Part shown: piece after piece, positions 23,984 to 31,898 of the stretch
Numbering within the stretch: position 1 is the stretch's first letter
How the letters are laid out: the number at the start of each line of letters is the position of its first letter
DNA from: Aeromicrobium endophyticum
GTDB taxonomy: Bacteria; Actinomycetota; Actinomycetes; Propionibacteriales; Nocardioidaceae
Length of the DNA stretch: 64,000 bases
Assembly (NCBI RefSeq): GCF_003586285.1
Contig: NZ_QUBR01000002.1
Location: forward strand, 620,001 to 684,000
Reading direction: 5' to 3'
Notes under the pieces: model-generated
What the model saw: the letters and a program-made list of their open reading frames with translations, nothing else
Database searches by the model: none
Told to the model about the DNA's origin: nothing
Program-made: the position numbers and the translations under genes

Positions 23984-25300
23984 TCAGACGAGGACTGCTC
24001 CTTCCATCAGGCCGACGGCTCGCAGGTCGCGATACCACCGCTCCACCGGGTGCTCCTTGACGAAGCCGTGACCACCGAGCAGCTGGACGCCGTCGGTGCC
24101 GATCTTCATGCCGTACTCGGACGTCAGGCGTCGGGCCAGCGCGACCTCGCGCGAGAAGTCGAGGCCCTGCTCGGCCCGTGACGCCGCCTTGAGCGTCACC
24201 AGGCGCATGCCCTCGAGCTCGATCGCGATGTTGGCGACCATGAAGGCGACGGCCTGGCGGTGGGCGATCGGCTCGCCGAACGCGGTGCGCGTCGTGACGT
24301 AGTCGGAGACGTAGTCGAGCACGGCTCGGCCGGTGCCGAGGGCCAGACCGGCCCAGGCCAGGCGCGACAGGCGGATGCACTCGCGGTAGTCGTCGGCCGC
24401 GCCCTCGCCCAGCACGGCGTCGGCGGGCACCTGCACGTCGTCGAGCAGCAGACGGCTGAGACCGGCGGCTCGCAGACCCATGCTCGGATCCGCCTCGATC
24501 GTGACGCCCGGCGTGCTCGACTCGACGATCAGCAGGGTCGGACCCCGGCCCCGGACGTCGGCGGCGACGATGAAGAGCTCGGCCTCGCTGCCGCGGACGA
24601 CGGCGGACTTGACGCCGTTGAGCACGTAGCCGCCGTCGTTCTCGACCGCCGTGGTCGCCAGCTCGAACGGGTCGAACAGGGCCCGCGGCTCGGCCACGGC
24701 CAGCGCAGACGCCGGCACGTCGTCACCGGCGAACGACGGGAGGTACGTCTGCTGCTGGGCGTCGGAGCCCCACAGCGAGATCGCCGTGGCAACGGCTGCG
24801 GGCGCCAGGCACGCGACGGCCTGACCCATGTCGCCCTCGGCGAGCGCCTCGTTGACGAGCACGCCGGTGACGGCCGACCTGTCCTCGGACAGGCCGCCCA
24901 GGCTCTCGGGGATGTTGAGCAGCGTCAGCCCGAAGTCTCCGGTCTGCGCCAGCACCTCCTTGGACGTGTCGTTGGCCGTCTCGGCCTCGGCAGCCGCCGG
25001 GCGCAGCACCTCGGCGGCGAACTCCTTGATGACGCCGACGATCATCTGCTGGTCGTCGGTGGGCTGGAGGTCGAACACGCCGCTGTCGGACGTGCGCGCG
25101 AGCCGAGCGGGCTTGCCGCCGCCCTTGACGCGCTTGAACGCGCGCGTGGTGGCGCCGGCGACGCGGAAGCCGCCCTTGGCCCCCTCGTACACGGCGCGCT
25201 CGGTGGTCTTGCGAAGCTTGAGCTTGTCGATGGTCGGCGAGCTGGCGATGCGGTTGAGAACCGCCAGGCCGATCCCCATGGGATCGCGACGTGTGGCCAC
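23984..25300 (-). CDS. Acyl-CoA dehydrogenase family protein (second FadE-like subunit)
   Basis: The 438-residue product has an N-terminal ~70-residue basic extension, then acyl-CoA dehydrogenase domains (VAEPRALFDPFELATTAV, AFGEPIAHRQAVAFMVANIA, LTSEYGMKIGTDGVQLLGGH). The classical flavin-binding TxPxxGSD stretch is weak, suggesting a non-identical partner of the downstream dehydrogenase. GTG 25300 with AGGAG 5 nt upstream is the start. It is the first gene of the pair; two palindromes at 25366-25403 probably control it. Confidence 0.85.
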   Translation of the reverse strand: MATRRDPMGIGLAVLNRIASSPTIDKLKLRKTTERAVYEGAKGGFRVAGATTRAFKRVKGGGKPARLARTSDSGVFDLQPTDDQQMIVGVIKEFAAEVLRPAAAEAETANDTSKEVLAQTGDFGLTLLNIPESLGGLSEDRSAVTGVLVNEALAEGDMGQAVACLAPAAVATAISLWGSDAQQQTYLPSFAGDDVPASALAVAEPRALFDPFELATTAVENDGGYVLNGVKSAVVRGSEAELFIVAADVRGRGPTLLIVESSTPGVTIEADPSMGLRAAGLSRLLLDDVQVPADAVLGEGAADDYRECIRLSRLAWAGLALGTGRAVLDYVSDYVTTRTAFGEPIAHRQAVAFMVANIAIELEGMRLVTLKAASRAEQGLDFSREVALARRLTSEYGMKIGTDGVQLLGGHGFVKEHPVERWYRDLRAVGLMEGAVLV

Positions 25301-25365
25301 AAGGACTCCTAGATGACTGCGCTGCTGCGGTGACGGATCGGGCGGAACGCCCTCCCGAGACAAAT

Positions 25366-25403
25366 GTAACTGAGAGTTACCTTCCGGGATACTCATGGTA
25401 TCC
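25366..25403. promoter_or_regulatory. Two adjacent palindromes in the fadE-def intergenic region
   Basis: GTAACT-GAG-AGTTAC (25366-25380) and GGATAC-TCATG-GTATCC (25387-25403) are perfect dyads 6 bp apart. The first resembles operators of TetR-type fatty acid regulators in its A+T-rich inverted arms. They lie 66-103 bp upstream of the acyl-CoA dehydrogenase start and 84-121 bp upstream of def. No regulator gene adjoins. Confidence 0.55.
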
Positions 25404-25486
25404 GACGTCACTTCAGGGGACCAGAGGCGCGCTGGACGAATGTGCTCGTTAGCCTGGGTGCGACCCGATCCCAAGGAGCGCGGAAC

Positions 25487-26113
25487 GTGCCCAGCAGTGC
25501 CGACTCAGCATCATCCACCCCTGCGCAGACGCAGTCCCGTCCCCTGCCCGGCGGAGGCTCGGTGCGACCCATCACCCGGTGGGGAACGCCCGTCATGCAT
25601 CACGAGCTCGCCGACGTCACGGTCTTCGACGACGAGCTGCGCACGCTGGTGGCCGACATGGTCGCCACGATGTACGCCGCTCGCGGCGTGGGCCTGGCAG
25701 CCAACCAGGTCGGCGTCGACCTCAAGGTCTTCGTCTTCGACTGCCCCGATGACGACGACGTGATGATCAGCGGCGTCGTCTGCAACCCGGTGCTGACGCT
25801 CCCCGAGGGCAGGGACCGCAACCTCGAGGACGCCGACGAGGGCTGCCTGTCCCTCCCCGGCGCGTTCACCGGCTGCGCCCGCCCCGACGTCGCCCGCGTC
25901 ACCGGGCTCGACGAGAACGGCGAGCCGGTGACGTTCGAGGGCACGGGCCTGCTGGCGCGCTGCCTCCAGCACGAGACCGACCACCTGTTCGGGACGGTCT
26001 TCGGCGACCGGGTGCCCGAGCGGGCGCGCAAGAAGCTCTACAAGCAGCACGACGAGCTGGCCGAGAACTATCCCGACGACTGGCCCGTCACGATCCTCGT
26101 CGACGACGAGTAG
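25487..26113 (+). CDS. def: Peptide deformylase
   Basis: The 208-residue product removes the formyl group from nascent proteins. It has all three motifs: GVGLAANQVGV (motif 1), EGCLSLPG (motif 2 with metal Cys) and LLARCLQHETDHLFG (motif 3; QHETDH replaces the more usual HExDH context with the metal His pair retained). A ~30-residue N-terminal extension precedes PITRWGTPVMH. The GTG start has AAGGAG 8 nt upstream. Confidence 0.93.
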   Translation: MPSSADSASSTPAQTQSRPLPGGGSVRPITRWGTPVMHHELADVTVFDDELRTLVADMVATMYAARGVGLAANQVGVDLKVFVFDCPDDDDVMISGVVCNPVLTLPEGRDRNLEDADEGCLSLPGAFTGCARPDVARVTGLDENGEPVTFEGTGLLARCLQHETDHLFGTVFGDRVPERARKKLYKQHDELAENYPDDWPVTILVDDE

Positions 26114-26135
26114 CCGTCGGGTCGGCCGCGCATCG

Positions 26136-26552
26136 TCATCCCAGGCGGTCGACGTAGCCCTTGGCGTCGGCCAGACCCCACCCGGTGCGCTCTCGCACGA
26201 GCTTGATCGCGTGGATCGGCCCCGACGCGTCGCGCACGCTGCGCGCCTCGGCCGCCAGGTCGTCCAGCACGGCTGAGGTCTCGACGGGCTGCGCGGACGG
26301 GGCGGCATCCCACGCCTCGACCCGTTCCTTCGCCTCGCGCAGCCCGGCACCCGTCGCGTCGCGCACGAGCTTGATCGCCTGGATCTTGCGGTCGCGGGCG
26401 ATCAGGTCGCTGACCTCGCGGGCCGTCGCCTCGTCGAGCGGGACCAGCGGCACGGGCACCGACGGGGTTCGAGACCGCCCTTTCCAGCTCGCTGCGAGCG
26501 AGGCCACGAGGCAGACGGCAAGAACGACGATCGCGACACCTGTCCAATCCAT
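26136..26552 (-). CDS. Membrane-anchored protein with two L7/L12 C-terminal-like repeats
   Basis: The 138-residue protein has one N-terminal membrane segment (VAIVVLAVCLVASLAASWKG) followed by two repeats resembling the ribosomal L7/L12 C-terminal helix-turn region: KIQAIKLVRDATGAGLREAK and PIHAIKLVRERTGWGLADAK. It is not a ribosomal protein, because the L10-binding N-terminal domain is absent. It is convergent with def and divergent from the DUF5343 gene. Function is unknown. Confidence 0.78.
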   Translation of the reverse strand: MDWTGVAIVVLAVCLVASLAASWKGRSRTPSVPVPLVPLDEATAREVSDLIARDRKIQAIKLVRDATGAGLREAKERVEAWDAAPSAQPVETSAVLDDLAAEARSVRDASGPIHAIKLVRERTGWGLADAKGYVDRLG

Positions 26553-26624
26553 ATGTCGACAATACAAGCGACGAGCCATCCGACCACTAGCCTGAGCGGC
26601 ACACCATCGACCTGGAGGAGGGCC

Positions 26625-27521
26625 ATGACGGCGATACCGTACGTGACGGACGTGCGCGACGTCCGGCGCGTCCTGCGCCTGGTCGAGCGCGGGACGATGC
26701 CCTCGGCGGTCACGACCAAGCACCTAATCGCCAACGGCATCCCCGAGCACGACGCCGCCCACGTGCGTGGCCTGCTCGAGTCTCTCGGCTTCGTCGGCGC
26801 CGACGGCGTGCCCACCCCGGCCTACGTCGGCTACCGCGAGTCGGACGACCGCGCCGAGGTGCTCGCCGATGCGGTGCGCCGTGCCTACGGGTTGCTGCTC
26901 GACGACGAGCCCTCCGACGAGGCCCTCGCGCGCCTCGTGGCCGAGCACGGCGACGTGTCCGCCGACGCCGCCCACCAGGTGCTGTCGACCTTCGCGGCGC
27001 TGCGCGAGCTGGCCGACCTGCAGACCCCGGCCGCGGCGTCCATCGAAGCCGTCACGCCGCAGCGGCGTGCCGTCGTGGGCCACATCAGCCGGCTGATGCA
27101 GGCGTCGATCGCCGAGTTCGACACCGCTCGCGTGTGCCTGCAGCACGACCTCACCCGACCTGCCGTCGTCTGGGCCTGGAACAGCTTCGCCGCGCTGGCC
27201 TTCGCCCACCTCGCCGACGACGACTTCGCGGTCCTGCGCACGTCCGGGCGCAGGGCGCAGCTCGACCCCGTCGAGCTGATGCGCAAGGTCGACGGCGCCG
27301 AGCTCATCGAGCTGCTGGTGGTGGGCGGGCAGATCGGCGCCGCCGATCGCGCCGTGCTCGAGCAGCTGCTCTGCCGGCGCGACGACTGTGCCCGCCCTGC
27401 GACCCCCGCGCCCGACCGTGACGAGGCCGCCGCCTACCTGAGCAGCGTCCTCGCCCAGTCGGCGCTGCTGACCCAGCACCCGCTGGCCCACCAGGCCAGC
27501 GAGCCGGTCACCGCTCCCTGA
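26625..27521 (+). CDS. DUF5343-like / HEPN-like domain protein
   Basis: The 298-residue protein has an N-terminal helix-turn-helix-like domain resembling DUF5343 (TDVRDVRRVLRLVERGTMPS, GLLESLGFVGADGVPTPAYV) and a C-terminal alpha-helical half (ISRLMQASIAEFDTARVCLQ, AVVWAWNSFAALAFAHL) resembling HEPN-type domains. No RX4-6H nuclease motif is evident. GGAGGAGGG precedes the ATG. It overlaps the displaced trmH 3' remnant by 14 bp at its 3' end and has host-like base composition, so it is outside the island. The family occurs near defence genes; a role here is inference. Confidence 0.6.
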   Translation: MTAIPYVTDVRDVRRVLRLVERGTMPSAVTTKHLIANGIPEHDAAHVRGLLESLGFVGADGVPTPAYVGYRESDDRAEVLADAVRRAYGLLLDDEPSDEALARLVAEHGDVSADAAHQVLSTFAALRELADLQTPAAASIEAVTPQRRAVVGHISRLMQASIAEFDTARVCLQHDLTRPAVVWAWNSFAALAFAHLADDDFAVLRTSGRRAQLDPVELMRKVDGAELIELLVVGGQIGAADRAVLEQLLCRRDDCARPATPAPDRDEAAAYLSSVLAQSALLTQHPLAHQASEPVTAP

Positions 27522-27919
27522 GCTCCCAGCAGGCCACCGCGACCGACGAGGCCACGTTGAGCGAGTCGATGTCGGCCGCCATCGGGATCGTGACGCGATG
27601 GTCGGCCTCCTGCTCCCAGTGCGACGACAGCCCGTGTCCCTCCGAGCCCACGATCAGCGCGAGCCGCTCGACCTCGTGCGGCACCTCGTCGATCGGCACC
27701 GAGTCGTCGGCCAGGGTCATGGCGTACGTGGTGTAGCCGGCGTCGCGCAACAGGTCGGGCGCCGAGTACCAGTCGTCGACCCGGGCGTACGGCAGCCAGA
27801 ACACCGAGCCCATCGACACCTTGATCGCACGGCGGTACAGGGGGTCGGCGCAGCGCGGCGACAACAGCACGGCGTCGAAGCCGAGCGCCGCGACGCTGCG
27901 GAAGATGGCCCCGACGTTG
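27508..27919 (-). pseudogene. Displaced 3' half of host TrmH-family methyltransferase gene
   Basis: The segment encodes 133 residues that begin inside the first SPOUT motif (NVGAIFRSVAALG) and continue through IVGSEGHGLS and [15 protein letters not shown] to the stop. It lacks the N-terminal half and start of a TrmH protein. Joined to residues 1-134 from 30466-30074 it gives an uninterrupted 267-residue TrmH protein. It was cut off by the island at 27911-30074. The frame stays open for some distance into the island, but that part has no family similarity. Confidence 0.85.
27911..27919. repeat. Left island boundary core
   Basis: CCGACGTTG, identical to 30066-30074. Host trmH 3' sequence ends here and low-G+C sequence (TTCGATCTTGAACTG) begins at 27920. 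Confidence 0.7.
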
Positions 27920-28041
27920 TTCGATCTTGAACTGTGATGGCGACACGCCGTCTGCAATGCAGGCCGACCGCGCACGCCGAGCAGATACTCGTACCAACGG
28001 GTCGGAGCGATCCCTCGCATCTATCGCACAAGGGCGGGCCT

Positions 28042-29520
28042 ATGTCTGAACATCAGCACCTATTGAGTCAGCTGCGACTGCCATCGCGGTTTGAGTCACT
28101 AATCGCCACTATTGGTCCGGAGATCGCGCAGATCCTCGTGGCACCGGACGATGAAGTGCTCGACGTGTTCCGGAACTGCGCACTGCACATCAAAGCCAGA
28201 GGCCGCGGTCTTTTCCTGCCGCTCCACGCACGCTCCGGAACCGGAAAAACAACGCTTGTGACCAGCGTTGGCGCTTGGCTGCCTCACGAGTTCGGCCCCA
28301 CGGCTCGGTTGGCTGGGGGCGACGTCTCCGCCGATCGACTGCGCCAGGTCTGTGAATCCGTCGCCGAAGAGCATGACCTGCCGGCGAACGAGAAGCGCGT
28401 GATCATCATCAACGTCGACGACCGGGAGAGCGATCCGCCCTCGGATAAAGAGTTGAGCCAAATCAAATCGTTCCTGCGCGAAGCTGGGGTGGGCTCGCGC
28501 GCTCTCGTGGTGTGGCCTGAAACGTCTCTTGAAAACGCGCGCAAGATGTCCGCAGAATTCGAGGACCGTGCTGGTCGATCTCCTGTGCCGATTCCGGCCC
28601 AGGTCACAGGTCCTCCATCAGACACTTGGCAAGCCACAGCCGTAGCTACGCTGAAACTGGTCAACGGGCTCGACAGTCTGGAAGAACTCGGCGTCGATCC
28701 GAACTCATACGACCCGGCCTCGGAGAAGACTCTCGGCGATTTCCTTGATCGGATCGGCATGGACTTCGTCGCCCTGCTTGGCGAACTCCTTGCCCAGAGC
28801 AGAAAACCCATGCGGCTCATCGTTGCGATGGCAAGCGAAAGTGGCAAGGCCGGCGTCTTGAGTGAGTTGACTAGTAGCTCTCGTTACGGCTTCCTGGACG
28901 CCGACAAATTGGTAGGCGCTACGCCCGGAAGCGTAATCGGCAGATGGTGGGCTAGCCGGCGTGGACTGCTGGTTCAGACGATCGTGCGACTCGACGCGCG
29001 AATTGTGCACATCGCTCCGTCGTTAAGCGTCCCTGTGGTGCGTCGATTCGGTCCGGCAGCCGCAGCCGATTTGCTTGAGCAGCAAAGCGTCGCTTCGCGC
29101 CCACCCAGCGATATTAACAACTACTTCGAGCGCGCCGACTTTGGCCGACTCTTGCTGGGCACTGATTCAGCCACTGCCGAGATTCGTGGCAACCCGGCGC
29201 ATAGTGCCCGTGCTGCTTTCGCGGCACTCGGTCAGACGTATGGGTTCGGTTCAGGAAACGATAAAAAGTTGAACCAGGCGCTCGGTGACTATCTCACGCA
29301 GGGCAAGGCGGAACTTGGTGAAGTCCTGACCGAAAAGAAATTGCCGTACCTGCCTCTGATCCCGGATCTGGCAATCGACACCCCCGACCTCGTCACGGGA
29401 GTCGAGATTCACTGGCGGTCAGGTGACTTCCTCACGACGACGAACAGATCCGAGATCGCTCAGTACGCGCTCAGAAAGTTGAAGGCATACGCTGTGGAGT
29501 CAGGATGGACCTCCGGCTGA
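28042..29520 (+). CDS. P-loop ATPase of unknown function, cargo of the trmH island
   Basis: The 492-residue protein has a Walker A at residues 63-70 (ARSGTGKT) and a Walker B-like RVIIINVDDRE at 119-129. No transmembrane segment is seen. The C-terminal part has a distinctive LVTGVEIHWRSGDF followed by NRSEIAQYALRKLKAYAVES, possibly a recognition or effector domain. The ATG at 28042 has only a weak GGGCGGG upstream; an open frame extends 36 codons further but reads poorly. Codon use is far more A+T-rich than in flanking genes, indicating transfer. I do not recognise a named family; a single-gene defence function is a hypothesis based on cargo position and architecture. Confidence 0.75.
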   Translation: MSEHQHLLSQLRLPSRFESLIATIGPEIAQILVAPDDEVLDVFRNCALHIKARGRGLFLPLHARSGTGKTTLVTSVGAWLPHEFGPTARLAGGDVSADRLRQVCESVAEEHDLPANEKRVIIINVDDRESDPPSDKELSQIKSFLREAGVGSRALVVWPETSLENARKMSAEFEDRAGRSPVPIPAQVTGPPSDTWQATAVATLKLVNGLDSLEELGVDPNSYDPASEKTLGDFLDRIGMDFVALLGELLAQSRKPMRLIVAMASESGKAGVLSELTSSSRYGFLDADKLVGATPGSVIGRWWASRRGLLVQTIVRLDARIVHIAPSLSVPVVRRFGPAAAADLLEQQSVASRPPSDINNYFERADFGRLLLGTDSATAEIRGNPAHSARAAFAALGQTYGFGSGNDKKLNQALGDYLTQGKAELGEVLTEKKLPYLPLIPDLAIDTPDLVTGVEIHWRSGDFLTTTNRSEIAQYALRKLKAYAVESGWTSG

Positions 29521-29584
29521 CGAGAAGGTCATGCCCTGCTCGTGTGGTCCGCTCCCGCCAGTTCCCGGCGCCACTTGTCCCCAT

Positions 29585-30466
29585 CTAACCTTGTGTGGCG
29601 TAAAACGCGATTGCCGCCGAAGACGCGACATTGAGTGAGTCAATCCCTCCGTGCATGGGGATCTTCACCGTCGCGTCCACCGCGTCGAGGGTACGTCGCC
29701 AAAGCCCGCTTCCTTCTGTGCCGAAGACAAGCGCCAGCTTTTCGTGGTTGGCATCCACAAGAGTGGATAACGATATTGAGTCGTCGCTTAGAGCCATACC
29801 GGCTACGAAAAAGCCGCTGTCTCGAATCACCTCGATGCCCTCGGGCCAGTCAGCAAATCTTGCATACGGAATCTGGAAGACAGCGCCCATCGATGTCTTT
29901 ATGGCGCGCCGGTATAGGGGATCCGCGCAACGTGGTGAAAGCAAGACCGCATCGATTCCTAGGGCTGCGGCGGCTCTGAAAGCGGCCCCGACGTTCGCGT
30001 GGTCAACGAAGTCCTCAAACACGGCGACGCGAATTATCGAACTAACACCCCTTGTTGACAACGAGCCGACGTTGGTGTGGTCGGCGAGGTCCTCGACCAC
30101 GACGACGCGGCGCGCGGCGTCGAGCACCTGACGCGGCGACGGCAGGTCGGGTCGCTCGAGCGCGGCCAGCGAGCCGCGGTGCACGTGGAAGCCGGTCAGG
30201 CGCTCGATCGACGCGTCGTCGAGCACGAAGCACGGCGCATCGGTGCTGTCGAGGACGTCGGCCAGGCCCTCCAGCCAGCGCGGCGACATCAGGAACGAGC
30301 GAGGCCGGTGCCCCGACTCGACCGCGCGACGCACGACCTTCTCGCCCTCGGCGAGGAACAGGCCGCGCTCGGACTCGAGGCGCAGGCGCAGCTGGACGTC
30401 GCGCAGATCGGTGTAGTCGCGCAACCGCGGGTCGTCGAGGTCGTCGAGTCGTACGATCTGAGCCAC
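29585..30466 (-). CDS. Chimeric TrmH-family (SpoU) RNA methyltransferase
   Basis: The 293-residue protein has residues 1-134 from the host gene (substrate-binding N-domain and [14 protein letters not shown]) and residues 135-293 from the island. The island part begins [20 protein letters not shown] and repeats the first SPOUT motif ([12 protein letters not shown]) before continuing through VFGTEGSGL and [15 protein letters not shown]. The fusion is in frame but carries a 26-residue duplication of motif 1. Such enzymes 2'-O-methylate rRNA or tRNA using SAM. The GTG start at 30466 has no Shine-Dalgarno sequence and lies 6 nt from a -10-like element, suggesting a leaderless transcript. Activity of the chimera is uncertain. 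Confidence 0.82.
   Translation of the reverse strand: MAQIVRLDDLDDPRLRDYTDLRDVQLRLRLESERGLFLAEGEKVVRRAVESGHRPRSFLMSPRWLEGLADVLDSTDAPCFVLDDASIERLTGFHVHRGSLAALERPDLPSPRQVLDAARRVVVVEDLADHTNVGSLSTRGVSSIIRVAVFEDFVDHANVGAAFRAAAALGIDAVLLSPRCADPLYRRAIKTSMGAVFQIPYARFADWPEGIEVIRDSGFFVAGMALSDDSISLSTLVDANHEKLALVFGTEGSGLWRRTLDAVDATVKIPMHGGIDSLNVASSAAIAFYATQG
30066..30074. repeat. Right island boundary core
   Basis: CCGACGTTG, identical to 27911-27919. To the right the host trmH 5' half resumes (GTGTGGTCGGC). A related 12-bp copy, GGCCCCGACGTT, lies inside the island's own trmH segment at 29984-29995 and also at 27907-27918. Confidence 0.7.
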
Positions 30467-30471
30467 CGGGC

Positions 30472-30478
30472 TAGCGTA
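30472..30478. promoter_or_regulatory. Overlapping divergent -10 elements (TAGCGTA / TACGCTA)
   Basis: TAGCGT reads as a TANNNT -10 hexamer on the plus strand, 7 nt before the ATG at 30485. Its complement TACGCT does the same on the minus strand, 6 nt before the GTG at 30466. Only 18 bp separate the two start codons and neither has a Shine-Dalgarno sequence, so both genes are probably transcribed as leaderless mRNAs from one shared element. Confidence 0.55.
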
Positions 30479-30484
30479 GATGGC

Positions 30485-31012
30485 ATGAGCCTCGACCGAC
30501 CCGTCACACCCGATCCCTACGAGCTGCTGCCCTCGGTGGCGAGCTTCACCGTCACCAGCGACGACGTCACCGACGGTCAGCCGCTGAAGGGCGACCAGGT
30601 CGCCGACCACGGCAACACCTCACCCCAGCTGTCGTGGAGCGGAGCCCCTGACGGCACGAAGTCGTTCGTCGTGACGTGCTTCGACCCCGACGCCCCCACA
30701 CCGTCCGGCTTCTGGCACTGGGTCGCCGTCGACATCCCGGCCGACGTCACCGAGCTGGCCACCGGCGCGGGAGCATCCGACGACTCACTCCCCGGAGGAG
30801 CCTTCCACGTGCGCAACGACGGCGGGAGCCTCGACTTCACCGGTGCCGCTCCCCCGCCGGGCGACCAGGTGCACCGCTACTACTTCGTCGTGCACGCCGT
30901 CGGCGAGGAGACCCTCGGGGTCGACGCGTCGGCCTCCCCCGCCGTCGTCAGCTTCAACCTCGCGTTCAAGACGCTGGGCCGCGCGATCGTCCACGGCACC
31001 TACGCCCACTGA
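30485..31012 (+). CDS. YbhB/YbcL family (PEBP, Raf kinase inhibitor-like) protein
   Basis: The 175-residue product has the PEBP ligand-binding segments: [40 protein letters not shown], and [19 protein letters not shown]. No signal peptide is seen. It is divergent from the chimeric trmH gene with an 18-bp intergenic gap. PEBP proteins bind phosphorylated ligands or inhibit enzymes; the bacterial role is mostly unknown. Confidence 0.9.
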   Translation: MSLDRPVTPDPYELLPSVASFTVTSDDVTDGQPLKGDQVADHGNTSPQLSWSGAPDGTKSFVVTCFDPDAPTPSGFWHWVAVDIPADVTELATGAGASDDSLPGGAFHVRNDGGSLDFTGAAPPPGDQVHRYYFVVHAVGEETLGVDASASPAVVSFNLAFKTLGRAIVHGTYAH

Positions 31013-31040
31013 CCGCTGCTCCGCTCCTTGAGCTACCTGC

Positions 31041-31089
31041 CCGCTCCTTGAGCTTGTCGAAAGGACGTCTCGACAAGCTCAACGAGCGG
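31041..31089. terminator. 20-bp stem hairpin of the GAGCTTGTCGA repeat family
   Basis: The left arm CCGCTCCTTGAGCTTGTCGA (31041-31060) pairs with 31070-31089 at 19 of 20 positions, with a 9-nt loop. Partial extra copies lie at 31022-31035 and 31097-31110. It sits between the convergent PEBP and transglycosylase genes and probably terminates both. A related hairpin is at 42278-42325. Confidence 0.7.
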
Positions 31090-31100
31090 CGTGGGTGAGC

Positions 31101-31898
31101 TCAACGAGCGGCGTAGGCATTGGCGTAGGCCAGCACGGTGCGCACGTAGGTGTCGGAGTGGTTGTACGAGAACACCGCTTGCGTCCAGCCCTGCGCCGTC
31201 GTCAGGTCAGAGCCGGCCGCGCAGAGGTAGCGTCCCGCCGCGTAGGCGGCGTCCGCGATGTTCGACGGGTCCGCGACGCCGTCGTCGTTGCCGTCCGACT
31301 GCCAGCGCTCCCACGTCGAGGGGATGAACTGCATCGGGCCGACCGCGTGGTCCCATTGGTTGTCGCCGTGCCACTGCGCCGTCTCGGCCGTGGCACGGAT
31401 GGCAGCCGTGCCATCGGTGCCGTCGAGCGCTGGCCCGATGATCGGCTGCGACGTGCGCCCGTCAGCGAGCAGCGTCGCCCCGCCGTCGGTGCCGTGGATG
31501 GACTCGACTCCCCCGATGCCGGCCAACGTCGTCCAGCCGAGCCGGCACGCAGGTCGCTCGTCAGCCAGCCGCAGCGCCGCCGACGCGTAGGCCGACAGGG
31601 CGACCTGTCCGATGCCGGTCCGCGCAGAGACCTGCTGCACCCACTGGGGCGCCACCCGCGATCCGCTGGCCTGCGGGGCGCTGGCTGCGGCATCGGGAAC
31701 GACGGGCAACGGCACGGGGGCCGGTGACGCGGTCGTCTGGACCGGCGAGACCGTCGGTACACCTGATGCGTCCGGAGCGCCTCGGCCCGCGGAGAACGCC
31801 GACGCGGCGGCCATGCCCGCGGCCACCACGACGCACAGCGCGATGACGATCATCACCGCCTCGCGCCAGCCGAACCCGCGGTGCGGTGCGCTATCCAA
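31101..31898 (-). CDS. Lytic murein transglycosylase (MltB-like)
   Basis: The 265-residue product has an N-terminal membrane anchor ([20 protein letters not shown]), a Pro/Ala/Ser-rich linker (residues 40-85) and a lysozyme-like domain with [16 protein letters not shown] (catalytic-type Glu), [15 protein letters not shown] and [14 protein letters not shown]. It should cleave peptidoglycan outside the membrane. The frame begins at TTG 31898, overlapping the pstB stop by 8 bp; an alternative ATG at 31853 has GAGG upstream but lacks the positive residues before the hydrophobic stretch. It may be co-transcribed with pstB. Confidence 0.85.
   Translation of the reverse strand: MDSAPHRGFGWREAVMIVIALCVVVAAGMAAASAFSAGRGAPDASGVPTVSPVQTTASPAPVPLPVVPDAAASAPQASGSRVAPQWVQQVSARTGIGQVALSAYASAALRLADERPACRLGWTTLAGIGGVESIHGTDGGATLLADGRTSQPIIGPALDGTDGTAAIRATAETAQWHGDNQWDHAVGPMQFIPSTWERWQSDGNDDGVADPSNIADAAYAAGRYLCAAGSDLTTAQGWTQAVFSYNHSDTYVRTVLAYANAYAAR

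Larger units (their letters stand above)
27911..30074. mobile_element. 2.15-kb integrated island in trmH carrying an ATPase gene and a replacement trmH 3' end
   Basis: The island is bounded by identical 9-bp copies of CCGACGTTG. It splits a TrmH-family gene into a 5' half (right) and a 3' half (left). Sixty-base samples counted by eye give 32/60 G+C at 28861-28920 and 33/60 at 29701-29760, against 42/60 in the flanking gene at 27061-27120. It encodes an ATPase (28042-29520) and a diverged trmH 3' half (29585-30065) that fuses in frame to the host 5' half. No integrase or transposase is encoded, so it is non-autonomous, a remnant, or moved by recombination in trans. Phage-like e14, which replaces the 3' end of E. 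coli icd, is a known analogue. Confidence 0.82.

Noticed and set aside
27717..28031. Cys-rich minus frame (CDRCEGSL ... ICSACAVGLHC) across the left island junction
   Set aside because: The C-x2-C pairs look like a zinc ribbon, but the frame starts at TTG, has no ribosome-binding site and runs out of frame into the trmH remnant. Possible fragment only.
28042..29520. McrB or other named restriction ATPase
   Set aside because: Only generic Walker motifs are visible; no McrB GTPase signature (NxxD) or partner nuclease gene lies nearby.
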